From assembly GCA_964484185.1 (NCBI GenBank), contig CAZAEQ010000014.1, forward strand, positions 1 to 64,000: 64,000 nucleotides of DNA, in the 5' to 3' direction. Both the position numbers and the translations under genes were made by a program. How positions within the stretch are numbered: the first letter of the stretch is position 1; each line of letters begins with the position of its first letter. Below, piece after piece: positions 18,214 through 26,502 of this stretch. This stretch comes from F1-120-MAGs238 sp964484185 (GTDB lineage: Bacteria; Planctomycetota; Phycisphaerae; Phycisphaerales; UBA1924). The notes beneath the pieces are model-generated. The model was not told the origin of the DNA. It saw nothing but the letters and a program-made list of their open reading frames with translations, and ran no database searches.

Positions 18214-18229
18214 TGCACATCTCGTGCCA
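18214..18229 (-). promoter_or_regulatory. Candidate sigma-54 promoter of the HAO operon
   Basis: On the minus strand the site reads TGGCACG-N4-GTGCA: the -24 box is exact, the -12 box has one mismatch, and the spacing is exact. The predicted start is about 18203, almost on the ATG at 18201, so the mRNA would be essentially leaderless. That is either interesting or an argument against the site. Confidence 0.4.
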
Positions 18230-18405
18230 GCCGCTGAATAGGTCCCTAAACCGAGGAACGGGCTCCGACTCTCGAAACAAAGAGGCATTCGCCCTTCTGA
18301 TTATCAACTTTGAGAATCGGGCGAAGGACCGGGCTCTGAGTGCCCGCCGCAAACCTCGCTGATCGCTTGGAAAATGCTCACAACGCGGCAGCATTTTTGC
18401 ATGTC

Positions 18406-18431
18406 AATAATGGATATTCATGTCCGTTATT
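18406..18431. promoter_or_regulatory. 26-bp imperfect dyad, candidate operator
   Basis: The arms AATAAtGGAtAT and ATgTCCgTTATT pair at 10 of 12 positions around a 2-bp centre. It lies in the 297-bp region between the divergent cytochrome operon and the tyrosine phenol-lyase operon. An AT-rich dyad with a GGA/TCC core suits a homodimeric winged-helix regulator. I cannot name the regulator. Confidence 0.5.
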
Positions 18432-18498
18432 AATTGCCCGCTGTGTTACCACGTGCTACCGGATGTGATGCTCGACCTTCGCGCCGGAGAACTGTGCC

Positions 18499-19935
18499 AT
18501 GGCAAAACGATCCTGGGCTGAACCCTTCAAAGTCAAAATGGTCGAACCCCTCCGTATGACCACCCTCGCTGAGCGAGAGGCCGCCATCGCAGAGGCAGGA
18601 TTCAATACCTTCCTCCTGAAAAGCCAGGACGTCTACATCGACCTGCTCACCGACTCAGGCACCAGCGCGATGAGTGACCGTCAATGGGCCGGCCTCATGA
18701 TGGGCGATGAGGCCTACGCCGGAAGCGCAAACTACTACCACCTCGAAGAAGCAGTCCACCGCTACTACGGCTACAAGCACCTGATTCCAACCCATCAAGG
18801 CCGCGGCGCAGAGCACCTCCTCAGCCGGATGCTGATCAAACCGGGCGATGTGATCCCGGGGAACATGTACTTCACAACCACCCGAGCCCATCAGGAGCTT
18901 GCCGGAGGCCGATTCACAGACATCATCTGCGACCAGGCCCATGATGTGACAAGTCTTGAGCCCTTCAAAGGCAACGTCGATCTCAAGAAACTCCAGCAGG
19001 CCATCGACACCTACGGCCCAGAGCGGATTCCCTACGTCTGTCTGCAGTGCTGCGTCAACATGGCTGGCGGCCAGCCAGTCAGCATGGCAAACATCGCCGC
19101 CGTCAGCGCACTATGCAAGAAATACGGCATCAAGCTCATGCTCGATGCCACGCGTGCAGTGGAAAACGCGTACTTCATCAAAGTTCGCGAATCTGGCTAC
19201 ACAGATAAGAGCATCGAAGAGATCCTTCGCGAAATCTGTTCTTACACAGATGGCTGCACAAACTCAGCCAAGAAAGACTGCCTGGTCAATATCGGCGGTT
19301 TCCTGTGCCTCAATGATGATGAGCTCGCCGAAGAAGCTCGCAACATGGTGGTCCTCTTTGAAGGTCTTCACACCTATGGCGGTCTCGCCGGACGCGACAT
19401 GGAAGCCATGGCGATCGGCATCGGTGAATCAGTTCAATACGACCACATTCGAGCCCGTATCGGACAGGTTGAATACCTGGGCGCACTGCTGGAAGCCGCA
19501 GGTATTCCGATCGTGCGGCCAGTCGGCGGCCACGGGGTGTTCCTGGATGCACTTGGGTTCCTCCCCCACTTGTCGCGTGAACAGTTTCCGGCGCAATCAC
19601 TTTCCGCCGCGTTGTATGTTGAATCCGGGGTGCGGACGATGGAACGCGGCGCAGTGTCTTCTGGGCGCGATGCCGATACCGGCGAGAACATTTTCCCCAA
19701 ACTTGAGCTGGTTCGGCTGACTATTCCCAGACGTGTCTATACCCAGGCACACATGGATGTCACCGCCGAATCAATCATCGCATTGCATGAAGAGCCCGAA
19801 CGTGTCGTCGGACTGCGGTTTACCCACGAGCCCAAGTACCTGCGGTTTTTCCAGGCACGTTTTGCCCCAGTGTGCGGCCAAAAAGTGCTGCTTGAAAGCA
19901 AGCAGGACATCACCAGCGAACTGAAAGTGTCCTGA
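18499..19935 (+). CDS. tpl: Tyrosine phenol-lyase (beta-eliminating PLP lyase)
   Basis: 478 residues, full length for the tryptophanase/tyrosine phenol-lyase family. The PLP lysine is in 'SAKKDCLVNIGGF' (about Lys258), and the 'LHTYGGLAGRDMEAMAIG' and 'RLTIPRRVYTQAHMD' blocks are intact. The Arg of 'TMERGAV' (about 383) matches the substrate-binding Arg of tyrosine phenol-lyases, and tryptophanases differ there, so I prefer L-tyrosine to phenol + pyruvate + ammonia. The next gene starts immediately after the stop (TGAATG). The Cys-rich stretch 'CLQCCVN' near residue 181 is unusual but not diagnostic. Confidence 0.88.
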   Translation: MAKRSWAEPFKVKMVEPLRMTTLAEREAAIAEAGFNTFLLKSQDVYIDLLTDSGTSAMSDRQWAGLMMGDEAYAGSANYYHLEEAVHRYYGYKHLIPTHQGRGAEHLLSRMLIKPGDVIPGNMYFTTTRAHQELAGGRFTDIICDQAHDVTSLEPFKGNVDLKKLQQAIDTYGPERIPYVCLQCCVNMAGGQPVSMANIAAVSALCKKYGIKLMLDATRAVENAYFIKVRESGYTDKSIEEILREICSYTDGCTNSAKKDCLVNIGGFLCLNDDELAEEARNMVVLFEGLHTYGGLAGRDMEAMAIGIGESVQYDHIRARIGQVEYLGALLEAAGIPIVRPVGGHGVFLDALGFLPHLSREQFPAQSLSAALYVESGVRTMERGAVSSGRDADTGENIFPKLELVRLTIPRRVYTQAHMDVTAESIIALHEEPERVVGLRFTHEPKYLRFFQARFAPVCGQKVLLESKQDITSELKVS

Positions 19936-21906
19936 ATGCAACCACCTGTGACCGACGATCTCGGAATGATCAGCGCGTGGTTCGCCGGCCCCAAGGCGGA
20001 GAACTCACCATGGTTCACCACCTGGCTCGGCCGCATTGCGGAAGATTACTGCGCGTGGCGACGCAATTATTTTCCTGAAGATGGTGTTGTTGTTGATTCG
20101 GCATTGCGCCGGCATAACGAACCATTCATGGATGCGTTTGAAGATCGGCTGCTCGAGTTATTGGCAAGGCTCAAGGCCGATGTGCCATTTCATAGTCCCA
20201 GGTACGCCGCGCACATGCTCGCGGAACAGACATTGCCTGGGATCGCTGGCTATTTCGCGGCGATGCTCTACAACCCTAATAACGTGACCGCTGATGTGGC
20301 ACCTGTAACAGTCAAGCTTGAGCTCGATGCTGGAAGACTGCTCTCGCGCATGATTGGATATGGCGATGACGCCTGGGCACATCTGTGTTCCGGAGGTACT
20401 ACCGCCAATATCGAAGCAATGTGGGTGGCGCGTTCAGTCAAGTATCTGCCATTTCTGACGCGGGACATTCGGCGCGGTCTGGAATTTGGAAGTTTGCCTG
20501 AATCCGCAGATGACAAGGCTCTGCTGGGAATGTCGCCAAGTCGCGCGATGGATGATTATGCCGCTTTGTGGCGTGAAATTCGTCAGAGATCAAACCACGA
20601 ATATGTGGCAGCACGGGCGCGGGAGATCATGGGCGCCTCAAAGTTCAATGTCGCGGAGCGCGGCATTGCGGCGGTGTGCGCGGAGATTGGTTCCGCGCCG
20701 GTTCTGCTTGTTCCAGAGACGCGCCACTACTGCTTTGAGAAAACTCTGGACTTGCTTGGACTTGGTCGTCAGGCGATCCGAGCGGTGCGGGTCGACGAGA
20801 ATTTTCGGATGCGGGCAGATGAATTGGAGAAGGAACTGGAAGCGATTGACCGCAATGGGCGGCATGTTCTTGCCGTGGTCGCGGTTGTAGGATCAACAGA
20901 AGAAGGATCGATTGACCCGGTAGATTCAATCGTTGCGCTGCGTGACACAAGAGAACGTTCGGGCAAGTCATCGTTCTGGCTGCATGCTGATGGGGCGTAT
21001 GGCGGATATCTCAGGACTGTTACCATCCCAACACGGACTGGTCTGGGAGAGCGATTTGCGCGTGTCAAAGTCGGCGGGATATGCAGCGATGTAGCACTTG
21101 AATTACCAGAACATGGTGAATGTTCGGCCCTGGAACAGATGAAGCAGTGTGACTCGGTGACGATTGATCCGCACAAGCTTGGGTACATTCCGTATCCCGC
21201 AGGAGCGATTTGTTTTCGAAGCAATCTGGTGAAACCGCTGATGCGCCAGGTCGCCGCGTATATCGATGATGGGCCGAGTGATCCGGATACAGAACGGCAT
21301 TCAGAGTCCATCGGGTTGTACGTGCTGGAAGGAAGTAAACCCGGTGCGGCAGCGGCGGCGGTCTGGCTCAGCCACACGTTGATTCCGCTGGATTCGAGCG
21401 GTCACGGAAAGTTGATGAAAGAGAACATCCGCAATGCGTGCGAGCTGCACACGCTGCTGGAAACGTATCCTGCACTATTAGCGGCGAGCGGCAAAGCGGA
21501 GGCGTGCGGTGTGAGGGCGGTTTGTCTTTGTCCGCCGGGTTCAAACATTGTGTGTTACGCATTTCGACCGAATCGCCCGGATGCGACGCTTGCGGAGATC
21601 AATCGGCTGAATCGGGAGCTGTTTGAGCGATTCAATTTGAGTTCTGGAGAACGGGTGTACGAGCAATCATTTTTTGTGAGCCGCACATCGCTTTCGGCCA
21701 AGCAGTACTCGCTGGAAACGGTCGGAGCTTTTCTTGAGCGGCTGGGCGTACGACCTGACGAGTATGCTTCGGAAGGTGTGTTTCTCTTGCGGTCTGTTAC
21801 CATGAATCCGTGGTATGGATATGCAAAGCGGCGGGATCGGTATTACCTGTCTGAACTTACTGCAGATTTGTACAAGACGGCCGCGGAACTTGCGGGTCAG
21901 AAGTGA
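19936..21906 (+). CDS. Group II PLP decarboxylase, tyrosine-decarboxylase-like
   Basis: 656 residues. The family blocks 'SPRYAAHMLAEQTLPG', 'MLYNPNNVT', 'LCSGGTTANIEAMWVAR', 'HADGAYGGYLRT' and the PLP site 'TIDPHKLGYIPYPAG' (Lys414) are in the order seen in bacterial tyrosine decarboxylases, which are of similar length (about 620). The likely reaction is aromatic amino acid to amine + CO2, such as tyramine. It is translated directly after tyrosine phenol-lyase, so both enzymes would draw on the same substrate. Substrate choice is inferred from similarity and context. Confidence 0.8.
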   Translation: MQPPVTDDLGMISAWFAGPKAENSPWFTTWLGRIAEDYCAWRRNYFPEDGVVVDSALRRHNEPFMDAFEDRLLELLARLKADVPFHSPRYAAHMLAEQTLPGIAGYFAAMLYNPNNVTADVAPVTVKLELDAGRLLSRMIGYGDDAWAHLCSGGTTANIEAMWVARSVKYLPFLTRDIRRGLEFGSLPESADDKALLGMSPSRAMDDYAALWREIRQRSNHEYVAARAREIMGASKFNVAERGIAAVCAEIGSAPVLLVPETRHYCFEKTLDLLGLGRQAIRAVRVDENFRMRADELEKELEAIDRNGRHVLAVVAVVGSTEEGSIDPVDSIVALRDTRERSGKSSFWLHADGAYGGYLRTVTIPTRTGLGERFARVKVGGICSDVALELPEHGECSALEQMKQCDSVTIDPHKLGYIPYPAGAICFRSNLVKPLMRQVAAYIDDGPSDPDTERHSESIGLYVLEGSKPGAAAAAVWLSHTLIPLDSSGHGKLMKENIRNACELHTLLETYPALLAASGKAEACGVRAVCLCPPGSNIVCYAFRPNRPDATLAEINRLNRELFERFNLSSGERVYEQSFFVSRTSLSAKQYSLETVGAFLERLGVRPDEYASEGVFLLRSVTMNPWYGYAKRRDRYYLSELTADLYKTAAELAGQK

Positions 21907-21918
21907 AGAGAGGTTTTG

Positions 21919-22923
21919 ATGTTTTCATTCAAGCTGTTGAAATCAACTGCCATTGCTTTGGCTCTTGCGGGTGTCGGCGCAGGGGCTGGCGGCGATGATT
22001 TGCGGAACCTAAAACATGGCGAGGCGTTTCCGGCGTACAAGTTGACCGCCATTGATGGATCGATTTTGGACAGTGAATCCAGGAGTGGATTTGTCACAGT
22101 CATGGTGTGTCTGGCGGCGGAGCAGAAGAATTCAGAGCTGGCAGCGCTTGCTTCATTGCAGGTGGTGAAGGATCTCGGATCGGATCAGATCAAGGTAGTG
22201 CATCTCACTTCGGATGTCGAGCACAGGGTGTACTTTGAAAAGTATCGTCAGGAGCATGCGATTACAGCGCCGCTTGCATTTGATGCGGAACGGTCACTTT
22301 ATGGAAAGCTCGGGTTGATTGCCTTTCCGACGACGATTGTTGTGAACAAGGAAGGGAAGCTTGATAGTGCGATCTTCCTGTTTGGAAATGACTACAACTC
22401 GTCGCTTGATGCGCACCTGCGACACGCACTTGGGCAGCTTGATGACAACGGATTGACAGCAGCTCTGGCGGCAAGGCCGAAGGAGGGGACTCCGAAGTCT
22501 GCCGCAGCGGCGCACCGATCACTTGCAAAGATGATGCGCGAGCGGGGAGACCTGGCAGGTGCGATCGGGGAACTCAATACTGCACTGAAGATTGAGCCGG
22601 CGAATGCGGAGATCATGTTGGACCTGGCCGAATTCTCGATTTCGTCCGGCGATGTTGATCGAGCGGAGGATTTGTTGAAGAATGCACAGCTTGATACCCC
22701 GCGATGGAAACAACTCAAGGGGATGAGTCTGTTCCGGCAGGGCAAACTTGATGAAGCACAGAGCTTGCTTGAAGAAGCTTTGAAACTCAAGTCGAATCCG
22801 GATCTGACGCGGTATTACCTGGGTCGGGTTCTTGAGCAGAAGGGCGAGAAAGACAGGGCGCTTGAGCTGTATCGCGAAGCACTCAAGCACATGCTCCATG
22901 AGGACGAAGCGGAGAAGAAGTAA
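21919..22923 (+). CDS. Exported thioredoxin-fold protein with TPR repeats, no CXXC
   Basis: The ATG at 21919 is preceded by GAGAGG; the frame also opens at a TTG one codon earlier. A signal peptide (1-25) is followed by a peroxiredoxin/TlpA-like fold (about 30-165) with the cis-Pro segment 'GLIAFPTTIVVNKEG'. The usual active-site CXXC is replaced by 'VCLAAEQKNS', with a single Cys. The second half has about three TPR repeats (residues 195-325). It may bind proteins rather than act as a disulfide reductase. It lies 12 bp after the decarboxylase, in the same operon, and is closed by a strong terminator. Confidence 0.7.
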   Translation: MFSFKLLKSTAIALALAGVGAGAGGDDLRNLKHGEAFPAYKLTAIDGSILDSESRSGFVTVMVCLAAEQKNSELAALASLQVVKDLGSDQIKVVHLTSDVEHRVYFEKYRQEHAITAPLAFDAERSLYGKLGLIAFPTTIVVNKEGKLDSAIFLFGNDYNSSLDAHLRHALGQLDDNGLTAALAARPKEGTPKSAAAAHRSLAKMMRERGDLAGAIGELNTALKIEPANAEIMLDLAEFSISSGDVDRAEDLLKNAQLDTPRWKQLKGMSLFRQGKLDEAQSLLEEALKLKSNPDLTRYYLGRVLEQKGEKDRALELYREALKHMLHEDEAEKK

Positions 22924-22953
22924 GCGACAGGAATTGAAAGAACTCTGAAAAAC

Positions 22954-22993
22954 GACAACGCCTTGCATTTGAATGCAAGGCGTTGTCTTTTTT
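22954..22993. terminator. Strong, probably bidirectional terminator
   Basis: GACAACGCCTTGCATT and its perfect complement (16 bp, 2-base gap) are followed by six T on the plus strand and five T (as A on plus) on the other side. It would stop the plus-strand operon ending at 22923 and the minus-strand tRNA transcript. Confidence 0.9.
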
Positions 22994-22996
22994 CAA

Positions 22997-23070
22997 TGGG
23001 CCTGATTGGACTCGAACCAACGACCTTGCCCTTATCAGGGGCACGCTCTAGCCAACTGAGCTACAAGCCC
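22997..23070 (-). tRNA. tRNA-Ile (anticodon GAU)
   Basis: A complete 74-nt cloverleaf on the minus strand. The acceptor stem GGGCTTG/CAGGCCC, D arm, anticodon loop CTGATAA (GAT) and T arm with TTCGAGT are all intact. The 3' CCA is not encoded. It stands alone rather than inside an rRNA operon. Confidence 0.96.
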
Positions 23071-23252
23071 GGAAATGCCCTTCCTTTGGGGAATGGGCGG
23101 AGAGTATAGGTAGCAGTTTGTGGGATGGCAAAGTGATGGAGAAGTGAGTTAAAAAGGTGCCGAAAATGGCGGGTTTTCGATTTGAAATTTGAGATCTCAG
23201 AGGGAAAGGGCCACAGACACATCGGTCTGGAGACCGATGCCACGCTGCGGAG

Positions 23253-24434
23253 TCACTTCTTTTCGGCAAGGGGTTCAACGGTGGCGGCGAAGACGGGCTT
23301 GCCATCCTGCATTTTCACAACGACAGCTGACTTCATGGCGTCGTGGTTCTTATCCAGGCTGATGTTGCCCGTGACGCCCTTGAAGTTGGTTGTTGCAGCG
23401 ATTGCATCGCGGAGGTCTTTGCCGCTGAGGGACTTGGCGCGCTTCATTGAGTCGAAGAGGATGTATGCCGCGTCGTAGCCGAGAGCCGCGAGACCATCGG
23501 GAGTCTGGCCGCCGAACTTGGTGGAGTACTTCTTGACGAAGTTTTCTACTGCTTCGCTCTTCTGATCAGCGGCGTAGTGATTGGAGTAGTAGCAGCCTTC
23601 GATATCTTTGCCGCCGATTTTGGCGAGCTGTTCAGAGTCCCAGCCGTCGCCGCCCAAGAGGGGAACTTTGATGCCGAGCTTGCGGGCCTGGAGGGCGATG
23701 TTGCCGGCTTCGGTGTAGTAACCGGGAATGAAGATTGCATCGGGGTTGCCAGCGCGGATTTTGGAGAGCTGAGCGCTGAAGTCCTGATCGCCACCGGAGT
23801 AGGCTTCGTCAGCGACGATTGTGCCGCCCATTTTGCTGAAGTTCTTCTTGAATTCGTCGCGGAGGCCCTTGGAATAGGTCTGGGTTTGATCGAAGAGGAC
23901 GGCGACTTTGGTAGCTTTGAGGTTTTCGTGCGCGAACTTGGCGACGACCATTCCCTGGAAGGGATCGATAAAGCAGACGCGGAAGACCATGTCGCGGCCG
24001 CGGGTGACGCTGGGATTGGTTGAAGAAGGAGAAATCATCGGCACGCCTTTTTCCTGGCAGACTGCGCCGCCGGCGAGAGAGAGTGTGCTTGCGACTTCGC
24101 CCAGGACGGCGGTGACTTTGTCGCTGGTGATGAGGCGCGTGACTGCTTTGCCTGCTTCGGCTGATTCACCTTTGGTGTCGTAGGTGATGACTTCGATGAG
24201 GCGACCGTTCAGGCCGCCGGCGGAGTTGATTTCTTCGATTGCAAGTTTGATGCCGTTGTCGGTGGATTGACCGAAGGTTGCTTCTTTGCCGGTCATGGAT
24301 CCGTAGTGGCCGATTTTGATGGGGTCGCTTTTTGTAGCGGTTGCATCGGGTGCAGCGAAGGCAGCGGCGGAGAGGGAGAGAAGTGCCGCGGCGGCGAGGA
24401 GGGTGCGACGGGTCATGGATGAGCGATTGAGCAT
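23253..24434 (-). CDS. ABC transporter substrate-binding protein, LivJ/LivK type
   Basis: The ATG at 24434 has AAGGGG about 10 bp upstream. A signal peptide (about 1-27, cleavage after AFA) precedes a periplasmic binding protein type I fold starting 'IKIGHYGSMTGKEATFGQ', with 'ISPSSTNPSVT' and 'VLFDQTQTYSKGLRDEF' as in branched-chain amino acid binding proteins. Ligands of this family include Leu/Ile/Val, amides and urea. No permease or ATPase genes are next to it, so it is an orphan that must use a transporter encoded elsewhere. Confidence 0.9.
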   Translation of the reverse strand: MLNRSSMTRRTLLAAAALLSLSAAAFAAPDATATKSDPIKIGHYGSMTGKEATFGQSTDNGIKLAIEEINSAGGLNGRLIEVITYDTKGESAEAGKAVTRLITSDKVTAVLGEVASTLSLAGGAVCQEKGVPMISPSSTNPSVTRGRDMVFRVCFIDPFQGMVVAKFAHENLKATKVAVLFDQTQTYSKGLRDEFKKNFSKMGGTIVADEAYSGGDQDFSAQLSKIRAGNPDAIFIPGYYTEAGNIALQARKLGIKVPLLGGDGWDSEQLAKIGGKDIEGCYYSNHYAADQKSEAVENFVKKYSTKFGGQTPDGLAALGYDAAYILFDSMKRAKSLSGKDLRDAIAATTNFKGVTGNISLDKNHDAMKSAVVVKMQDGKPVFAATVEPLAEKK

Positions 24435-24616
24435 TCTTGAAATCCCCTTATTGATGGAGGTATGACTGGTGGGAGGTTAGGAGGTTCCTGGTCAGAGCAG
24501 TAGAACAGTTGAGCAGGCGAACAGAAGAGAGGAGAAAGACGATTTGAAATTTGAGACTTGAGAATTCAAACTGGCGAAGAGGCACGCATAGACGGCTCAT
24601 GTTAGGATAATTGTAA

Positions 24617-24667
24617 GTCAGATGATCAAGCTTTTTGTCAGATGCTCTGATCATCTGATCATCTGAC
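24617..24667. repeat. Nested inverted and direct repeats, TCAGATGATCA type
   Basis: TCAGATGATCA (24618-24628) is the exact complement of TGATCATCTGA, which occurs twice in overlapping copies (24648-24658, 24656-24666). A second GTCAGATG/CATCTGAC pair is nested inside. It sits at the 3' end of the minus-strand HTH gene, partly overlapping its stop, and could be a terminator or protein-binding array. Confidence 0.5.
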
Positions 24668-25204
24668 CCCAGGACTTTCACTGGGTTTGGGAACTTGGGT
24701 AGTTTCGGGAAGGGACCAGGTCCAGAAGCGAGTGGCGGGGTCGGCAGTTGTTTTTGGGTGGACTTGGGTGGAGACAACTTGCAACTCGGTTTTGGCGCGA
24801 TAGAGGGTGGCTTGAGCGATACCAAGTTTTCTTGCCGCAATGAAGAGGTCTTTTGCTGGGCGCGGTCCATCGGCGAGTTCGGCGAGGAGGAAGGTGCGGG
24901 CCTCTTCGCGTTGGGCGGTTTGAACTAGGGCTTCTGGCTTTGGTTCTTCGCGGGAGTGGCGGGTGCGCGTGCGGCCGAGGAGGCTGAGGGTTCTCAGGAG
25001 GAGGGCTTCGAGCCTTGGGTTGGCTGGGGTTTCAGCAAGTTGCTCGACGATCTTTTCGAGGAGGAGGAATTGATAGGTAATCTCGTGGGAATTGATGAAT
25101 TCCTTGAGATGGGGATCGTTGAGTTTTGTGGGGTTGGCGAGTTCGCCCAAAGAGCTGGTGAGAGTGGCGAGAACGGCGCGGAGTTGATTGGGTTCGGTTT
25201 TCAT
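24659..25204 (-). CDS. Winged-helix/HTH domain protein, hypothetical
   Basis: I take ATG 25204 because the protein looks native from 'MKTEPNQLRAV'; the frame extends to 25276. Residues 1-75 are helical, a basic linker follows, and about 95-150 contain 'ELADGPRPAKDLFIAA...GIAQATLYRAKTELQ'. That resembles the C-terminal winged helix seen in some primase/helicase-type and AAA proteins. The Pro-rich C-terminus is probably disordered. DNA binding is likely; target unknown. An inverted repeat (CTTGGTT/AACCAAG, 25295-25317) lies in the upstream divergent region. Confidence 0.55.
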   Translation of the reverse strand: MKTEPNQLRAVLATLTSSLGELANPTKLNDPHLKEFINSHEITYQFLLLEKIVEQLAETPANPRLEALLLRTLSLLGRTRTRHSREEPKPEALVQTAQREEARTFLLAELADGPRPAKDLFIAARKLGIAQATLYRAKTELQVVSTQVHPKTTADPATRFWTWSLPETTQVPKPSESPGVR

Positions 25205-25411
25205 GGGGGCAGCATAAACGGAGTTGGTTTGGGTGTCAAGCGGTATTTCGGATATTTTGACGACCGATAATAGCATTGATCCAGGCAGAATAAACTTGGT
25301 TTAACCCGAGAACCAAGCGGAGTTCAGTTGTTGCTCAGAATGTGCTTAGGGATTGGCGCTCGGGCGGGTACATTGTTCGCTCCTCATCGCCAAGTGAGAA
25401 GGAGAACGAAG

Positions 25412-26242
25412 ATGGGTCGGAAGCCAGAGTCTGAGATGTTGGGACTGCTTGTTGGGACCGTTGTGACAGCGAACGCTTTTGCGCAGCCGGTGCTTTACCT
25501 GGATTTTGACGCGTCGAGAGGAACGCTGCCGAGTCAGCAGTGTTTTGAGTTCAGCGGCGGTTCTTCACCAGCACCGACGATCAGCAATGGCGAATTGCTG
25601 ATGGGGCCGAGCGGTGCAGCGCAGACACAAATGTTCGGGCACACACTGCTTTTTGATTTTATGCGCGACCATGTCGTGTGCGAATGGGATTTACGAGTTG
25701 TGTCGAGCGGGTATGGCACGAACGTATGCGGCAACGGGCAGCGGGCCGGGTGGTACGCCGTGATTTCTGACGGCGCGGGGCGACTTGTGTACTGCGGTAT
25801 CGGGTCGAACAATGTTTTCCTTACGAACAACGGTCCGGCTTTTGTGGGAGTGAATGCTCCGGTCACAACCGGCGATTTCACAGATGCGTTTCACACATTT
25901 CGATTGGAAGTGAGCTCGACGGGCTCGGTGTTATTTATTGATGGGGTTCAACGGTTGACGATGCCGATGGGGTCGACGGGCGTGATTGGCCAAGGGCAGG
26001 CATCGTTTGGAGATGCGAGCGTGTGCGCAGGGAGCCAGACGCGGATGCATCGGTTTCGGGTGAGTTTGCCGCCGCAGTGCGGGGTGGATTTCAACCGGGA
26101 TTGTGTCGCGGATTTTTTCGATTATCTGGATTTTGTAGATGCGTTTGCTGCACAGCGTCCGGATGCGGATTTCAATGCGGATGGGGTGATTGACTTCTTC
26201 GACTATCTGGATTTCGTGGATTTGATGAGTCGGGATTGCTAA
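25412..26242 (+). CDS. Secreted GC-type dockerin protein, paralogue 1
   Basis: ATG 25412 has GAAGGAG upstream and opens a signal peptide ending 'ANAFAQ'. The body (about 30-215) looks like a jelly-roll/LamG-like beta domain starting 'PVLYLDFDASRGTLP', with no catalytic motif. The last 50 residues are two EF-hand-like loops, each 'DFN.D...DFFDYLDFVD', bracketed by a Cys before the first loop and a Cys as the very last residue. That is the GC-type dockerin tail found in Phycisphaerales. The next gene is a close copy. Likely exported and surface-attached or assembled; ligand unknown. Confidence 0.75.
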   Translation: MGRKPESEMLGLLVGTVVTANAFAQPVLYLDFDASRGTLPSQQCFEFSGGSSPAPTISNGELLMGPSGAAQTQMFGHTLLFDFMRDHVVCEWDLRVVSSGYGTNVCGNGQRAGWYAVISDGAGRLVYCGIGSNNVFLTNNGPAFVGVNAPVTTGDFTDAFHTFRLEVSSTGSVLFIDGVQRLTMPMGSTGVIGQGQASFGDASVCAGSQTRMHRFRVSLPPQCGVDFNRDCVADFFDYLDFVDAFAAQRPDADFNADGVIDFFDYLDFVDLMSRDC

Positions 26243-26502
26243 GGGATAGAAAAGTGGCGGAGTGGCGCCCTTAACAGGCTGGGTTCATCGACCGATTGAC
26301 GGCTGACATCTGTTTGAGGAGTGATAACAACGATGACTTTGTCAGGCGATCGACACTTTTGTGAGTTTGGATTCCAAAATCAGCCTGCATGAAGGAAACC
26401 AAATAGCAATCAACTAAAATGCCTGGCTTGGGCGGCGAAATGCCTATAGATTGCCAGCGACATTCGCAGCGGACAGTTTGTCAAAACGAGGGAGATTAGA
26501 TT

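Noticed and set aside
18202..18288. Upstream extension of the 15-motif cytochrome to 18288
   Set aside because: The added 29 residues are not signal-like, while a complete signal peptide begins at 18201.
23253..24434. Full Liv-type ABC transporter operon
   Set aside because: Only the binding protein is present; no permease or ATPase genes are adjacent.
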